From JACDAN01 sp963801855 (lineage in GTDB: Bacteria; Actinomycetota; Thermoleophilia; Gaiellales; Gaiellaceae), in assembly GCA_963801855.1 (NCBI GenBank), contig CAWDGK010000005.1, positions 558,001 to 622,000 on the forward strand: 64,000 nt of DNA, written 5' to 3'. The notes under the pieces were generated by a model. That model did not search any database and was not told where the DNA came from. It saw only the letters and a program-made list of their open reading frames with translations. This document shows positions 1 through 9,319 of this stretch, in pieces. Numbering within the stretch: the first letter of the stretch is position 1; the number at the start of each line of letters is the position of its first letter. The position numbers and the translations under genes are program-made.

Positions 1-510
1 GCCGTCGGCCTCGAGGCGGTCGAGGCGGGGGAAACCGACGATCCGACGGCCGACCTCCGCAAGCGCGTCGACTCGATCCACGAGCGGCTCGACGCGGGGG
101 ACACGTTCACGTTCGTGCATCTCAAGGCCGCCGACGAGGCAGGCCACACGAAGGACCCGGCGATCAAGCAGCGGACGATCGAGGCGCTCGACGCCGCACT
201 CGGGGAGCTGCCGACCGAGCAAGCCGTCGTCTGCGTCACCGGCGACCATGCGACCCCCGCCTATCCGGAGGTGATCCACTCCGGCGATCCTGTCCCGCTC
301 ATCGTCGCCGGCCCCGGCGTGCGGGCGGACGGAGTGAGGTCGTTCGGAGAGATCGACTGCGCCGCCGGCATCCTCGGGCACCTGCGCGGCCCGGACCTGA
401 TGCCTGTCCTCCTCAATGCGGCCGACAGGCCGCTCTTTCTCGGCTCCCGACCGACGCCGTTCTCCGGTGCCGACGGGTACCCGTCGATCCTCGAGCCGCT
501 TCGCCCGTGA
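1..510 (+). CDS. apgM: 2,3-bisphosphoglycerate-independent phosphoglycerate mutase, archaeal type (3' part)
   Basis: The reading frame is open from the first base, so the N-terminal part lies outside the window. About 169 residues are visible. They hold the metal-site signature of the alkaline-phosphatase-like mutases: VHLKAADEAGHTKDP, then VTGDHATP, then HSGDPVPLIVAGPGV. This pattern is typical of ApgM, which interconverts 3- and 2-phosphoglycerate in glycolysis using two divalent metals. The C-terminus is complete, and the stop overlaps the next start by four bases (GTGA), so the two genes are probably co-transcribed. A related phosphonopyruvate-decarboxylase-like member cannot be fully excluded without the missing part. 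Confidence 0.85.
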   Translation, partial: AVGLEAVEAGETDDPTADLRKRVDSIHERLDAGDTFTFVHLKAADEAGHTKDPAIKQRTIEALDAALGELPTEQAVVCVTGDHATPAYPEVIHSGDPVPLIVAGPGVRADGVRSFGEIDCAAGILGHLRGPDLMPVLLNAADRPLFLGSRPTPFSGADGYPSILEPLRP

Positions 511-1382
511 GGGTCGTTGAGGGACACATCCCGTTCCGCGGGCTCAAGACCTGGTACCGGGACATCGGGCCCGAGGACAGCATCCCGCTCGTCTGCCTCC
601 ACGGCGGGCCCGGCTCCACCCACCACTACTTCCAGCCACTGGAGGAGTTGGCTGCGGAGGGCCGGCGTGTCGTGCTCTACGACCAGCTCGGGTGCGGCAG
701 CTCCGACCGGCCGGACGACGAGGCTCTCTGGACGGTCGATCTCTTCCTGGACGAGCTTCGGACCCTGCGCGACGCACTCGGGCTCGACCGGGTCCACCTC
801 CTCGGCACTTCATGGGGCGCGATGCTTGCGATCGAGTACGCCCTGACCCAGCCGGAGGGGCTCGTGAGCCTCGGGCTCAACTCGCCGCCGACTGCGGCGG
901 AGACCTGGATGGCCGAGGCCGCCCGCCTGCGAGACGAGCTTCCCGAGCACCATCGCCGCGCGCTCGCCGAGCACGAGGCTGCCGGAACCCGGGACCACCC
1001 TGAGTACAAGGCGGCCGAGGACGAGTTCTGGCGCCGTCACATCTGCCTCCTCGATCCACCGCCCGACTTCATCCAGCGGGGCCGCGCCGAGAGAGGCAAG
1101 CAGGTCTACGACACGCTCTGGGGAGTCGCCGAATGGAATGCCAACGGCAGGCTGCAGCACTGGGACGTGAGGGATCGCCTCGGGGAGATCCGGGTCCCGA
1201 CCCTCGTCACCTCCGGGCTCTACGACGAGTGCACGCCAATCCTGGCCGAGGAGGCGCAACGCCTCATTCCGGGCGCAGAGCGAGTCCTCTTCGAGGAGAG
1301 CTCGCATTCGGCGTACGCGGAGGAGCCCGAGCGCTTCCGTGAGGTGCTGTCGGACTTCCTCGATCGCGCGGAGGCCGGTTGA
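507..1382 (+). CDS. proline iminopeptidase-type alpha/beta hydrolase
   Basis: This is a 291-residue cytosolic alpha/beta hydrolase of the S33 family. HGGPG near residue 33 forms the oxyanion region. The nucleophile elbow GTSWGAM sits near residue 105, a late Asp lies in SGLYDECTP, and the catalytic His lies in ESSHSAYAEEP near the C-terminus. HGGPG followed by a YDQLGCG segment is characteristic of proline iminopeptidases and the tricorn-interacting factor F1 group, which release N-terminal residues from peptides. The GTG start at 507 overlaps the upstream stop. The gene ends in a TTGA overlap with ctaA. The substrate cannot be read from the sequence; amide or ester hydrolases of the same family are possible. 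Confidence 0.8.
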   Translation: MRVVEGHIPFRGLKTWYRDIGPEDSIPLVCLHGGPGSTHHYFQPLEELAAEGRRVVLYDQLGCGSSDRPDDEALWTVDLFLDELRTLRDALGLDRVHLLGTSWGAMLAIEYALTQPEGLVSLGLNSPPTAAETWMAEAARLRDELPEHHRRALAEHEAAGTRDHPEYKAAEDEFWRRHICLLDPPPDFIQRGRAERGKQVYDTLWGVAEWNANGRLQHWDVRDRLGEIRVPTLVTSGLYDECTPILAEEAQRLIPGAERVLFEESSHSAYAEEPERFREVLSDFLDRAEAG

Positions 1383-2260
1383 CACCCAGACGCTTCCGCC
1401 TCCTGGCCGCGGCGACCGTTCTCTCCCTCTACGCGATCATCATCACGGGCTCGCTCGTCCGGCTCACCGGCTCGGGCCTGGGCTGTGAAGGGTGGCCGGG
1501 CTGCGAGGAGGGCGCGTTCTTCCCGGCCGCAGACTCCCATGCCTTCATCGAGTTCGGGAACCGCGTCTTCGGGATCTTTCCGATCACCTTCTCGATCGTG
1601 ACCGCCTGGGCGGCCCGAAAGCTCCCGCGGTGGCTCTTCCTGACCGCGCTGGCGGTCGCAGTCCTCACCGTGGCGGAAGCGCCGCTCGGGCTCGCGACGA
1701 TCCGCTACGACCTTCCGCCCGAGATGGTCTCGGTGCATTTTCTCGTTGCGCTCCTCGCCCTGGGAGGCGCAATCGTGGTCCTCGTCGAGGCGATCGGACG
1801 GGAGCGCGGAACGGCCGGCATCGACTTTCCCCACGAGCTCCGTGTCGGAGGAGTCGTGCTCGCCCTGGCCTGCCTGGGGCTCGTCGTCACCGGGACGCTC
1901 GTCACGGGTGCAGGCCCGCACTCGGGCGATCCGGACGTGATCCATCGTCTCTGGTCGCTGCCGGACGCGCTCTACGTTCACGTCCGCATCACTGCGGTCT
2001 TCGGGTGCGTCTTCCTCTTCGTGCTCGGGTATCTCGTCGCCCGGCGCGGCCTCTCGACCCGGCTCTTCCGGTTCTCGCTCGTGCTGCTCGGCGTCCTGAT
2101 CGCGCAGATGGCCGTCGGCGAACTGCAGTGGCGGCTGGAGCTGCCGTGGGGGATCGTCGCCTTCCACGTCGCGCTGGCGGGGGCCGTCTGGGCGCTCACG
2201 GTTGCCCTTGCCGCGATGCTCTGGCGGCCACCGAGGTGGCTCTCCGGCAACCCCGGGTAA
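1379..2260 (+). CDS. ctaA: heme A synthase (COX15/CtaA family)
   Basis: The 293-residue protein has about eight hydrophobic segments. It carries the CtaA signatures: TGSGLGCEGWPGC after the first membrane helix (paired cysteines), EFGNRVFG with its neighbouring heme-ligand region, GAGPHSGD, and later His residues in IHRLW and FHVAL. CtaA oxidises heme O to heme A for aa3-type cytochrome oxidase in the membrane. The start is TTG at 1379, inside the upstream stop (TTGA). Other genes in this window use the same overlap. No cytochrome oxidase genes lie nearby, but an SCO-type copper chaperone gene is at 36.6 kb. Confidence 0.9.
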   Translation: MTPRRFRLLAAATVLSLYAIIITGSLVRLTGSGLGCEGWPGCEEGAFFPAADSHAFIEFGNRVFGIFPITFSIVTAWAARKLPRWLFLTALAVAVLTVAEAPLGLATIRYDLPPEMVSVHFLVALLALGGAIVVLVEAIGRERGTAGIDFPHELRVGGVVLALACLGLVVTGTLVTGAGPHSGDPDVIHRLWSLPDALYVHVRITAVFGCVFLFVLGYLVARRGLSTRLFRFSLVLLGVLIAQMAVGELQWRLELPWGIVAFHVALAGAVWALTVALAAMLWRPPRWLSGNPG

Positions 2261-2269
2261 GGTGAACCG

Positions 2270-3157
2270 ATGGCCGACGAGCTCCACATTTCGACCAAGC
2301 CTGAACTGCACCGGCCCGTTCTGATCGCGGCTTTTCGCGGGTGGAATGACGGTGGACAGGGCGCTTCGCTCGCCGCCGGCTACCTCGCCCGGCTCTGGGA
2401 CGCCGAGCAGATCGCGGAGATCGATCCCGAGGGCTTCTTCGACTTCCAGGCGACGCGGCCGCATGTGAAGCTCGTCGACGGGATCACCCGCCAGATCGAC
2501 TGGCCGGAAACCGTCTTCTACGAGGCGCACGCGGAAGGGCTCGACCGCGACCTCGTGCTCCTGCTCGGCATCGAGCCGAACCTCCGCTGGCGGTCGTTCG
2601 GTGATCTCATCGCCGGATTCGCGGAGGAGCTCGGCGTCGAGCTCGTGATCACCCTCGGCTCGTTGCTCGCAGACATTCCGCACACCCGGCCGAGCCCGGT
2701 GACCGGGAGCGCCAGCGACGAGGAGCTCGTGGAGCGGCTCGGGCTGCAGGCTTCCCGCTACGAAGGTCCGACGGGGATCGTCGGCGTGCTCCACGACGCG
2801 TGCAAGAAGCGCGGTCTCTCCTCCGCGAGCCTGTGGGCGGCCGTTCCGCATTACGTCTCCCTGACTCCGAGCCCGCGAGCCGCGCTCGCGCTTTGCGAGC
2901 GGCTCGGCGACATGCTGAGCGTCGAGATCGACGTCGAAGAGCTGAACGAGGCAGCCGAGGGCTACGCAGAGCAGGTGAGCCGGGCGGTGGCGGCCGACTC
3001 GGACACGCAGTCGTACGTCGAGGATCTCGAGCGCCGGGCGGACGAGTTCGACGAGGACGACATTCCATCGGGCGAGGCGCTCGCCGCCGAGCTCACGCGC
3101 TTCCTCCGCGAGCGGGACCGCAAAGAGGGCGAGCCCGACGCTGCGACCGAGCAGTAG
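2270..3157 (+). CDS. PAC2 family protein (proteasome assembly chaperone-like)
   Basis: The 295-residue soluble protein has the PAC2 layout: FRGWNDGGQGASLAAGYL near the N-terminus, a TRPHVKL strand, LLGIEPNLRW, the glycine-rich core ITLGSLLADIPHTRP, and the GPTGIVGVLHDAC segment. Actinobacterial PAC2 proteins are related to eukaryotic proteasome assembly chaperones, but their role is not established. The C-terminal 60 residues are charged and acidic. The ATG at 2270 follows ctaA by nine bases, so it probably belongs to the same transcript. The stop TAG directly abuts the stop of the converging helicase gene. Confidence 0.85.
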   Translation: MADELHISTKPELHRPVLIAAFRGWNDGGQGASLAAGYLARLWDAEQIAEIDPEGFFDFQATRPHVKLVDGITRQIDWPETVFYEAHAEGLDRDLVLLLGIEPNLRWRSFGDLIAGFAEELGVELVITLGSLLADIPHTRPSPVTGSASDEELVERLGLQASRYEGPTGIVGVLHDACKKRGLSSASLWAAVPHYVSLTPSPRAALALCERLGDMLSVEIDVEELNEAAEGYAEQVSRAVAADSDTQSYVEDLERRADEFDEDDIPSGEALAAELTRFLRERDRKEGEPDAATEQ

Positions 3158-5641
3158 CTAGCTGGCTGCCGGCTCGGGTTTGGCTTCTGGTGCGGCCTCG
3201 GCCGCGGGCTTTGCCTGCGGCTCGGCGCCGTTCTGAGTCTGAGCCTGCGACTTGGCCTGGCCGCTCTTCTTCTTGCGCCGGCGTCTCCGTCGTGACCGCG
3301 CCTGCAGCTTGGGCTGGGGGAGGTTCTCGGCGAGGGCGGCGGCGACTTCCTCAACGGTCCCGAGGCTCTCCCGTGCCGTGTCGATCGAGCGTGTCGCCCG
3401 CGGGGTATAGCCGTCGGCCGACGCGAGCAGCGCGGCACCGACCGCGATCGGAACCTCGCCGGCCGTCTTCACGAGCTTGTTGGCGTTCTCTTCGTGCCGG
3501 TTCCCGCGTGAGTTCGCGAGCGCTCCGAGCAGGCGCTTCGCCTCCGGATACTCGGCGCTCGCCCGCCGGTCCTGGATCTTCCGCGTCGCGCGGGCGAGCT
3601 TCCACGTCCAGCGCCAGAGAATCTGCTCCGGGGCATCGGCCTTGCCCTCCGCGAGCCCGCGCAAGAGGATGCGCACGCCCTGCGCCCGGTCCTTCTCCCA
3701 GGTCGGCGCCTGCGTCACGAGGGTGACGAGATCGTCGAAGCTCGCTCGATCGACGACCATGGAGACGCGATCCGCGAGCGCAGTCATCCGCAGCCGCCGG
3801 TTCGGGTTCTCGGCGGCGCAGGTGAACAGGAACTGCTCGAGACAGCCGCGGCTCGCGCGTCCGTCGGTCAGCTTCTTCACGAACTCGACCCGCTCCTCGA
3901 AGCGAACCTGACGCCCGGCGATCTGGGCCCAGAACCGCTGCTCGTCCTCGTCCAGGTAGCGCGGGTCGACGCGCTGCCACTCGCGACCGATCACTCCGAG
4001 CCGGCGCTTGACGTCGGGCGTGACCGGGACGAGCCACGGGACCGGCGAGAGCTTGCGGCGCGCTCGGCGCTGGGGTCGTCGGCGTGGCGCCGGCGTGACC
4101 CTGGCTCCCTCGCGATAGAAGTCCGCGTCGAGCAGGCTGTGGAGCGAGACCACACGCTCGCTGTGCGTGGCGCCCTTGGGCGTGAAATCGACGACGACGC
4201 CGGCTTCCTTGCGCGGGTGCATCCGCATGATCCGGCCGATCCGCTGCTGGTAGACCCTGCGGCTCGCGGTCGGCGCCAGGTGCATGCAGACCGTCGCTCG
4301 CGGTGAGTTCCACCCTTCGGCGAGCAGCATCGCGTTGATGAGGATGTCGATCTCGCCCCGCTCGTAGGCCGCGAGGATCTCGGCGAGCTTCACGGGCGGC
4401 GTGCGACCGCTGACAGCCTCGGCCTTGAGGCCCGTCGAGCGGAACTCCTTCGCGAGGTTGTAGGCGTGCTCGACGCCGGCCGCGTAGACGATTCCCGGAG
4501 TCGAGTCGAAGCGGTCGCGGTAGAGGCTCGCGGCTGCCTGGTTCAGCGCCTGATGGTCGAGCACCTCGGCAAGGGCGCGCTCCTCGAAGTCGCCGCCGAC
4601 GATGGGGACGGAGTTGATTGCGGCGGCGGGAGGCACGCGCAGGCAGCGGAGCGGAGCGATCAGTCCGCGGCGCGCGGCGTCCTGGAGCGGAAGGTCGTCG
4701 ACCGATGCGGGAAAGACATCCGAGACCTGCTTGGCGATCAGCTGCTCGGTCGCCGTCATCCCGATGTAGACGGGCTCGGTGTAGCTCCGGATCGCCGCGC
4801 TCGTCTTCTCTCCGAGCGCGGTGTGCGCCTCGTCGCAGATGACGAGCTGGTACGCGTTCTTCTCGAGATCGTTGACGTGCCGCGCGAACCAGGCGTAGGT
4901 CTGCACCGTGATCAGATCCGGACGGGGCGCCTTCGTCCCCTTGTCGACGGCAGGCTTGAGGCGATCGCCGTACCCCTCGGCCTTGAGCTCTCGGTCGAAC
5001 TGCGAGACGAGCAGGCGGCGATGGGTGAGGATCAGTACGCCTTCGGTGCGCGCGGCCTCGACGAACCCCGCGGCGGCGATCGTCTTTCCCGAAGCGGTCG
5101 GGTGACGGAAGCGGTAGCGCCGCTCAGCGCCCGGATCCTCGTCGGGCAAGGGCGGCAGCGGCTCGATGTCGGCTTCTGCGTCGACCTCGAAATCGTCTTC
5201 CTCGTCCTCGAGCTCCTCGATCTCCTCGAGCTTGCCGTTGCCGTTGCCGTTTCCGTTCGGCTCGATCGCCTTCTGGTTCGCTGCGATCAGCTCGGTGAGC
5301 ATGCCGGCGAGCGCGTCGATCTGGTGCCGTCGCAGCTCGGTGCCGGATTTCAGGTGCGGCGGCCGCTCACTGAGTACCCGCTCGAGCCCGAGCATGAGCG
5401 CGAAGCGGACTTTCCACTCGGGGGAAGGCACCGCGACACCCGCCTCGATCTCGGCGAGGGCGTCGTCCAGAGCGCGGCGTCTCGCCGTGCCGGGCGCGAG
5501 AACCGTTCCCGGTTCCTCGCCGGCATGGAGGAACGGCTCGCCGGCCCAATCCTGGGCCCGGCGGGCGTCCTCGGCGAGGGCATTCGTCGCCTCTGTAGAT
5601 GGGTTGGGATGCTCGACGGCCTCTTGCACCATGCGCGGCAA
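3158..5641 (-). CDS. DEAD/DEAH-like superfamily 2 helicase with acidic insert and basic tail
   Basis: The 827-residue protein has SF2 helicase motifs: RRHQ at 104-107, Walker A PTASGKT at 181-187, CDEAH near 268-272, GMTAT near 293, and motif VI QQRIGRIMRMHP. It resembles type III restriction Res subunit and SSL2-like helicases that unwind DNA or RNA. A low-complexity acidic insert (residues about 126-175, starting with alternating N-G) separates the Q-like motif from Walker A. The C-terminus has a run of Arg and Lys, then Ala/Pro/Glu. The region after about 500 matches no domain that I recognise. The longest start is TTG at 5641; the ATG at 5632 is an equally plausible start. No methylase partner is adjacent, so a restriction role is not supported. 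Confidence 0.8.
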   Translation of the reverse strand: MPRMVQEAVEHPNPSTEATNALAEDARRAQDWAGEPFLHAGEEPGTVLAPGTARRRALDDALAEIEAGVAVPSPEWKVRFALMLGLERVLSERPPHLKSGTELRRHQIDALAGMLTELIAANQKAIEPNGNGNGNGKLEEIEELEDEEDDFEVDAEADIEPLPPLPDEDPGAERRYRFRHPTASGKTIAAAGFVEAARTEGVLILTHRRLLVSQFDRELKAEGYGDRLKPAVDKGTKAPRPDLITVQTYAWFARHVNDLEKNAYQLVICDEAHTALGEKTSAAIRSYTEPVYIGMTATEQLIAKQVSDVFPASVDDLPLQDAARRGLIAPLRCLRVPPAAAINSVPIVGGDFEERALAEVLDHQALNQAAASLYRDRFDSTPGIVYAAGVEHAYNLAKEFRSTGLKAEAVSGRTPPVKLAEILAAYERGEIDILINAMLLAEGWNSPRATVCMHLAPTASRRVYQQRIGRIMRMHPRKEAGVVVDFTPKGATHSERVVSLHSLLDADFYREGARVTPAPRRRPQRRARRKLSPVPWLVPVTPDVKRRLGVIGREWQRVDPRYLDEDEQRFWAQIAGRQVRFEERVEFVKKLTDGRASRGCLEQFLFTCAAENPNRRLRMTALADRVSMVVDRASFDDLVTLVTQAPTWEKDRAQGVRILLRGLAEGKADAPEQILWRWTWKLARATRKIQDRRASAEYPEAKRLLGALANSRGNRHEENANKLVKTAGEVPIAVGAALLASADGYTPRATRSIDTARESLGTVEEVAAALAENLPQPKLQARSRRRRRRKKKSGQAKSQAQTQNGAEPQAKPAAEAAPEAKPEPAAS

Positions 5642-5742
5642 TGTCGTCGCCGCCAGACCTCCAAGGAAAATTGCGCTCGCCCGCGAGTCCCCGGGGCGAT
5701 GCGCCTGGCCGGAGTGTAGCTGCTTTACGAGTCAGAAACGAG

Positions 5743-6057
5743 TCAGAAACCGCAGGCGGCGCTGTCTTGGGTGAGGTAGGTGACGACCGCGTAGACACTG
5801 AGAGCCAGGGCAGAGACTGCGCCGAGAGCCTGGGGGAAGGCGCGAAGGCGCGGAACCGCGGTCACCATCAACAGCGCGGACACCGCGAGCCCGAGTCCGG
5901 CGATGCCTCCCACGGCGACGAGCTCCGCGATCCGCGTCTCGATGCAGCCGGTCCGCGAGGCGGCGACGGCGGTGAAAGACAGTGTCGATGCGAGCCCGGC
6001 CAGGCCGATGAGGGCCCAGACGGGAAGAAGCGCGACCGCACGCGCGCGGGAGCTCAT
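5743..6057 (-). CDS. small four-helix membrane protein, unknown function
   Basis: The protein has 104 residues starting at ATG 6057. About four hydrophobic segments span nearly the whole length: ALLPVWALIGLAGLAS, IAELVAVGGIAGLGLAV, ALLMVTAVP with the following helix, and ALALSVYAVVTYL. Two cysteines occur, one in the first loop (RTGCIE) and one at the extreme C-terminus (AACGF). I do not recognise a family. It lies just downstream of fadB on the same strand, 25 bases from its stop, so it may be the last gene of that transcript. Longer starts would add an Arg/Ser-rich extension that is only the shadow of fadB. Confidence 0.6.
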   Translation of the reverse strand: MSSRARAVALLPVWALIGLAGLASTLSFTAVAASRTGCIETRIAELVAVGGIAGLGLAVSALLMVTAVPRLRAFPQALGAVSALALSVYAVVTYLTQDSAACGF

Positions 6058-6082
6058 GCGTTCTCTATCGGCTGGACGCGCG

Positions 6083-8044
6083 TCAGGCTGGAGCGGGAGC
6101 ACGCAACATTCCGACCTGCTCCAGGTACTTCGAGATCCCGCCGAGGAAGAACGGCCAGCCAGCACCGAGGAGGAGCGCGGTGTCGATGTCTTTCGTGCTC
6201 GAGACGACCCCCTCGTCGAGCATGTGGTTGATCTCGTCCGCGATCGCCTCGAGCGCTGCCTGCTGGATCTCTTCGACGGTCCGGCGGTTGTCACCCCGGA
6301 CGGCGATCTCGTCGCGGCCCTCGGCGTAGTTCGCGAGCGTCTCCGAGAGCGGATAGCGGTCGGGGTAGGCCTCGTTGAGCGTGTGGAGGACGTGGTTTGC
6401 GACGCGAGGGCCGACCATCTGCAGGAGCACCGACGGCGCCATCGGCATACCGAGCCGGAGGATCGCAGCGTCGGTCTCCTCCACGGTGTTGCCCTGCTCG
6501 AGGGCTTCCATCAGCACCGTCGTCATCCGGATCATGATGCGGTTGACGACGAATGCAGGCGCGTCTTTGACGAGCACGGGGCGCTTGCGCAGCTTCTTCG
6601 CGGTCTCCCATGCGGTTGAGAGCGTGGCGTCGTCTGTCTCCGGCGTCCTGATGATCTCCACCAGCGGCAGGACGGCGACGGGGTTGAAGAAGTGGAGGCC
6701 GACGACCCGCTCCGGATGCTCGAGCCGCGACGCCATCTCTGCGATCGAGAGAGAGGACGTGTTCGTGGCGAGGACGGTCTCCGGGGAGACGACGGCCTCC
6801 ACCTCGGCGAAGACCTGCTGCTTCACCGAGAGCTCCTCGAACACGGCCTCGAGCACGAGGTCGCAGTCGCCGAAGTGGTCGTAGCTCGTTCCCCCGTCGA
6901 CGAGCGAGGCGAGGAACCGAGCCTTGCCTTCGTCGTAGCGTCCCTTCTGCACCTGCGCCTCGAGGTCGGCATGGATGGACGCGATCGCCCGGTCGACGGT
7001 CTCCTGGTCCAAGTCCCGGATCGCGATCGGGACTTCGAGGCGGCGGAGGAAGAGCGTCGCGAGCTGGCTTGCCATCAGGCCGGCGCCGACGATGCCGACC
7101 TTCTTCACGGGTCGGCCCTCTGCGTCCGGCTTGCCGACGTCCTTCTTGGCGCGCCGCTCGACGAGATCGAAGGAGTAGAGGGACGCCTGGGCCTGGCGGC
7201 CGGGCAGGAGCTCTGCGATCGCGTCCTCCTCCGCGGCGTAGCCCTCTTCGATCGTCCACTTGGCCGCGCCTTCGATCAGATCGAGCGCGACGTAGGGCGC
7301 CGGCGCGGCACCGTGCAACGTGTCGTCCAGCTGCCGCCGGGCCTTCGCGATCGCGTCTGTGTCGGGCGACCCCGAGGGACTGTCCCTCGGGCCTGGCTTG
7401 CCCAGCCGGGTCTTCTGGATCAAAAGTGCGATCGAATCGTCAAGAAACTCCGCGGGATCCAGGAGTTGGTCGACGAGACCCATACTTTCTGCCTCGGCAC
7501 CGGTCAGCATCCGGTTTTGGCGTAGGGGATTCGTGACGATGAAGCGAAGAGCGGCGTCCACTCCGGCGATCCTCGGGACGAGCTGCGTGCCGCCCCAAGC
7601 GGGGAAGAGACCCAGGAAGACCTCGGGGCAGGCGAAGTGGCGAACGGAGGCCGCGATCGTCCGGTAGTCGCAGTGGAGCGCGATCTCCACCCCGCCGCCG
7701 AGACACGCGCCGTTGACGGCCGCGAGCGTCGGAAACGGCAGGGCCGCGATCCGTCCGAAGAGCTCGTGACCGGCCTTGCTGCCCTGGCGCGCCGTGTCCG
7801 GGTCGACCCCGTGAAACTGGTTGATGTCAGCGCCCGCGCAGAAGACGAACGGCTTGCCGGTCAGCACCATGCCGGCCCAGTCCCCGTTCTCGAGCTCCTC
7901 CAGGCGGGCACCCAGGGAGGCCATGGCCTCCGGCCCGAACGTGTTCGGCCGCTGCCAGTCCTCGCCGTTGTCGATGGTCATGACGGCGAACGTCCCGGCC
8001 TCGGTGTCGACCCTGGCGAGCTTGAACTCCGTCGGGGCGCTCAA
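6083..8044 (-). CDS. fadB: bifunctional enoyl-CoA hydratase / 3-hydroxyacyl-CoA dehydrogenase
   Basis: The protein has about 653 residues. The N-terminal crotonase domain has the oxyanion stretch FCAGADINQF, then NGACLGGGVEIALHCDYR, and the glutamate-bearing PEVFLGLFPAWGG. The middle is an NAD-binding 3-hydroxyacyl-CoA dehydrogenase domain with GIVGAGLMASQLA, NTSSLSIAEMA and the catalytic-His motif GLHFFNPV. A C-terminal dehydrogenase domain follows, with KDAPAFVVNRI. Together these perform hydration and oxidation in fatty-acid beta-oxidation. The start is inferred to be TTG at 8044, because it overlaps the thiolase stop as TTGA and the crotonase domain begins right after it. The pair forms the multifunctional beta-oxidation unit with the thiolase. 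Confidence 0.9.
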   Translation of the reverse strand: MSAPTEFKLARVDTEAGTFAVMTIDNGEDWQRPNTFGPEAMASLGARLEELENGDWAGMVLTGKPFVFCAGADINQFHGVDPDTARQGSKAGHELFGRIAALPFPTLAAVNGACLGGGVEIALHCDYRTIAASVRHFACPEVFLGLFPAWGGTQLVPRIAGVDAALRFIVTNPLRQNRMLTGAEAESMGLVDQLLDPAEFLDDSIALLIQKTRLGKPGPRDSPSGSPDTDAIAKARRQLDDTLHGAAPAPYVALDLIEGAAKWTIEEGYAAEEDAIAELLPGRQAQASLYSFDLVERRAKKDVGKPDAEGRPVKKVGIVGAGLMASQLATLFLRRLEVPIAIRDLDQETVDRAIASIHADLEAQVQKGRYDEGKARFLASLVDGGTSYDHFGDCDLVLEAVFEELSVKQQVFAEVEAVVSPETVLATNTSSLSIAEMASRLEHPERVVGLHFFNPVAVLPLVEIIRTPETDDATLSTAWETAKKLRKRPVLVKDAPAFVVNRIMIRMTTVLMEALEQGNTVEETDAAILRLGMPMAPSVLLQMVGPRVANHVLHTLNEAYPDRYPLSETLANYAEGRDEIAVRGDNRRTVEEIQQAALEAIADEINHMLDEGVVSSTKDIDTALLLGAGWPFFLGGISKYLEQVGMLRAPAPA

Positions 8045-9222
8045 ACGCGCTCCCAGAGGAGCGCCGCGCCCATGCCCATGCCGACGCAGAGCGCCGTGAG
8101 CCCGTACCGGACTTCGGGCCGCTCGCGCATCCCGTAGGCGAGCTGCGCCAACAGCCTGACCCCGGTCGCGGCGAGCGGATGCCCACAGGCGATCGCCCCG
8201 CCGTAGGGATTGAGCCGAGGATCCTCGGGCGAGACGCCCAGGCCATCGCACCAGCTCAAGACCTGCACCGCGAAGGGCTCGTTGAGCTCGAAGAGCCCGA
8301 CGTCGTCGATCGAGACCCCCGCCTGCTCGAGCACGCGCTTCGTGGCGGGGATCGGCCCGATGCCCATCAGCTCCGGCTCGACGCCCGAGAACGCAAAGCC
8401 GACGAGCCGCATCCGCGCCTCGAGTCCGAGCTCCGCAGCGGCTTGCTCCGATGCGAGCAGACATGCCGTCGCCCCGTCCGTGAGGCCGGCCGAGTTCCCC
8501 GCCGTGACTCTCCCGCCCACGCGAAACGGGGTCGGCAGGTCGGCGAGACCCTCGAGAGACGTGTCCGGCCGCAGGAACTGATCCCGGTCGGCGACCTGCC
8601 AGCCGTCGTCGGTGAAGACCGACATGGGGACGACGGTCTCGCGCATGACCCCGTTCTTCCAAGCTTCCGTTGCGCGCCGCTGCGATTCGACTGCGAACCG
8701 GTCGGCTGCATCCTTCGTCAGCTGAGGGAAGCGGTCGTGGAGATTCTCCGCGGTCGAGCCCATGTTCACGGCGGAGTCGTCCACCAGGCGCTCGGCGACG
8801 AAGCGCGGGTTGAAGTCGACCTCGGCCCCCATCGGGTGATGCCCCATGTGCTCGACGCCGCCGGCGACGACGACGTCTGCGGCGCCCATTGCGATCTCTC
8901 CCGCCCCGGTGGTCACCGCAGTCAGGGCGCCGGCGCACATCCGGTCCAGGGCGAACCCGGGGACCGTCTCGGGAATCCCGGCGAGCAGTGCAACGTCCCG
9001 TCCCATCGTCAGCCCCTGGTCGCCGACCTGCGCCGTCGCCGCGAAGATCACATCGCCGATGCGCTCGGGCGGTAGCCCGGGATTCCTTCGGAGCAGCTCC
9101 CGCACGACCTTGACCGCCATGTCGTCGGCTCTCGTCTTCCAGAAGAACCCCTTCGGGCCCGCGCGCCCGAATGCGGTCCGCAGACCGTCCACGTAGACAA
9201 CCTCACGAAGCTCGCGCGCCAC
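8041..9222 (-). CDS. fadA: acetyl-CoA acyltransferase (thiolase)
   Basis: The thiolase has about 393 residues. The acyl-accepting cysteine is in DRMCAGALTA. The second and third active-site blocks are FELNEPFAVQV, GGAIACGHPLAATG, and the C-terminal cysteine motif ALCVGMGMG. NEPFA instead of NEAFA is common among actinobacterial FadA proteins. It cleaves 3-ketoacyl-CoA in the last step of beta-oxidation. GTG at 9222 (VARELREVVYVDG) is preferred because it gives the normal N-terminus; a longer frame to 9309 adds a proline/arginine-rich extension. It is immediately followed by fadB with a 4-base overlap. Confidence 0.88.
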   Translation of the reverse strand: MARELREVVYVDGLRTAFGRAGPKGFFWKTRADDMAVKVVRELLRRNPGLPPERIGDVIFAATAQVGDQGLTMGRDVALLAGIPETVPGFALDRMCAGALTAVTTGAGEIAMGAADVVVAGGVEHMGHHPMGAEVDFNPRFVAERLVDDSAVNMGSTAENLHDRFPQLTKDAADRFAVESQRRATEAWKNGVMRETVVPMSVFTDDGWQVADRDQFLRPDTSLEGLADLPTPFRVGGRVTAGNSAGLTDGATACLLASEQAAAELGLEARMRLVGFAFSGVEPELMGIGPIPATKRVLEQAGVSIDDVGLFELNEPFAVQVLSWCDGLGVSPEDPRLNPYGGAIACGHPLAATGVRLLAQLAYGMRERPEVRYGLTALCVGMGMGAALLWERV

Positions 9223-9319
9223 GCGGCTGACAATAGCCCTGTGAGGGAGGCCTGGAGCGCGCACCTGGAGCCGGGGTGCCGGGGACTTTGAGACCTGCTC
9301 TTCAGCCAAGACTGACGCC

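Noticed and set aside
1220..2851. A 543-codon minus-strand frame over the hydrolase, ctaA and PAC2 genes
   Set aside because: It crosses three clear genes and is Arg/Glu/Pro-rich with no recognisable motif.
3158..5641. Type III restriction enzyme subunit
   Set aside because: The helicase motifs match, but no methylase or specificity gene is near and the endonuclease motif was not seen.
5743..6294. Longer start of the small membrane protein at 6294
   Set aside because: The added 79 residues are Arg/Ser/Thr-rich and lie antiphase inside fadB.
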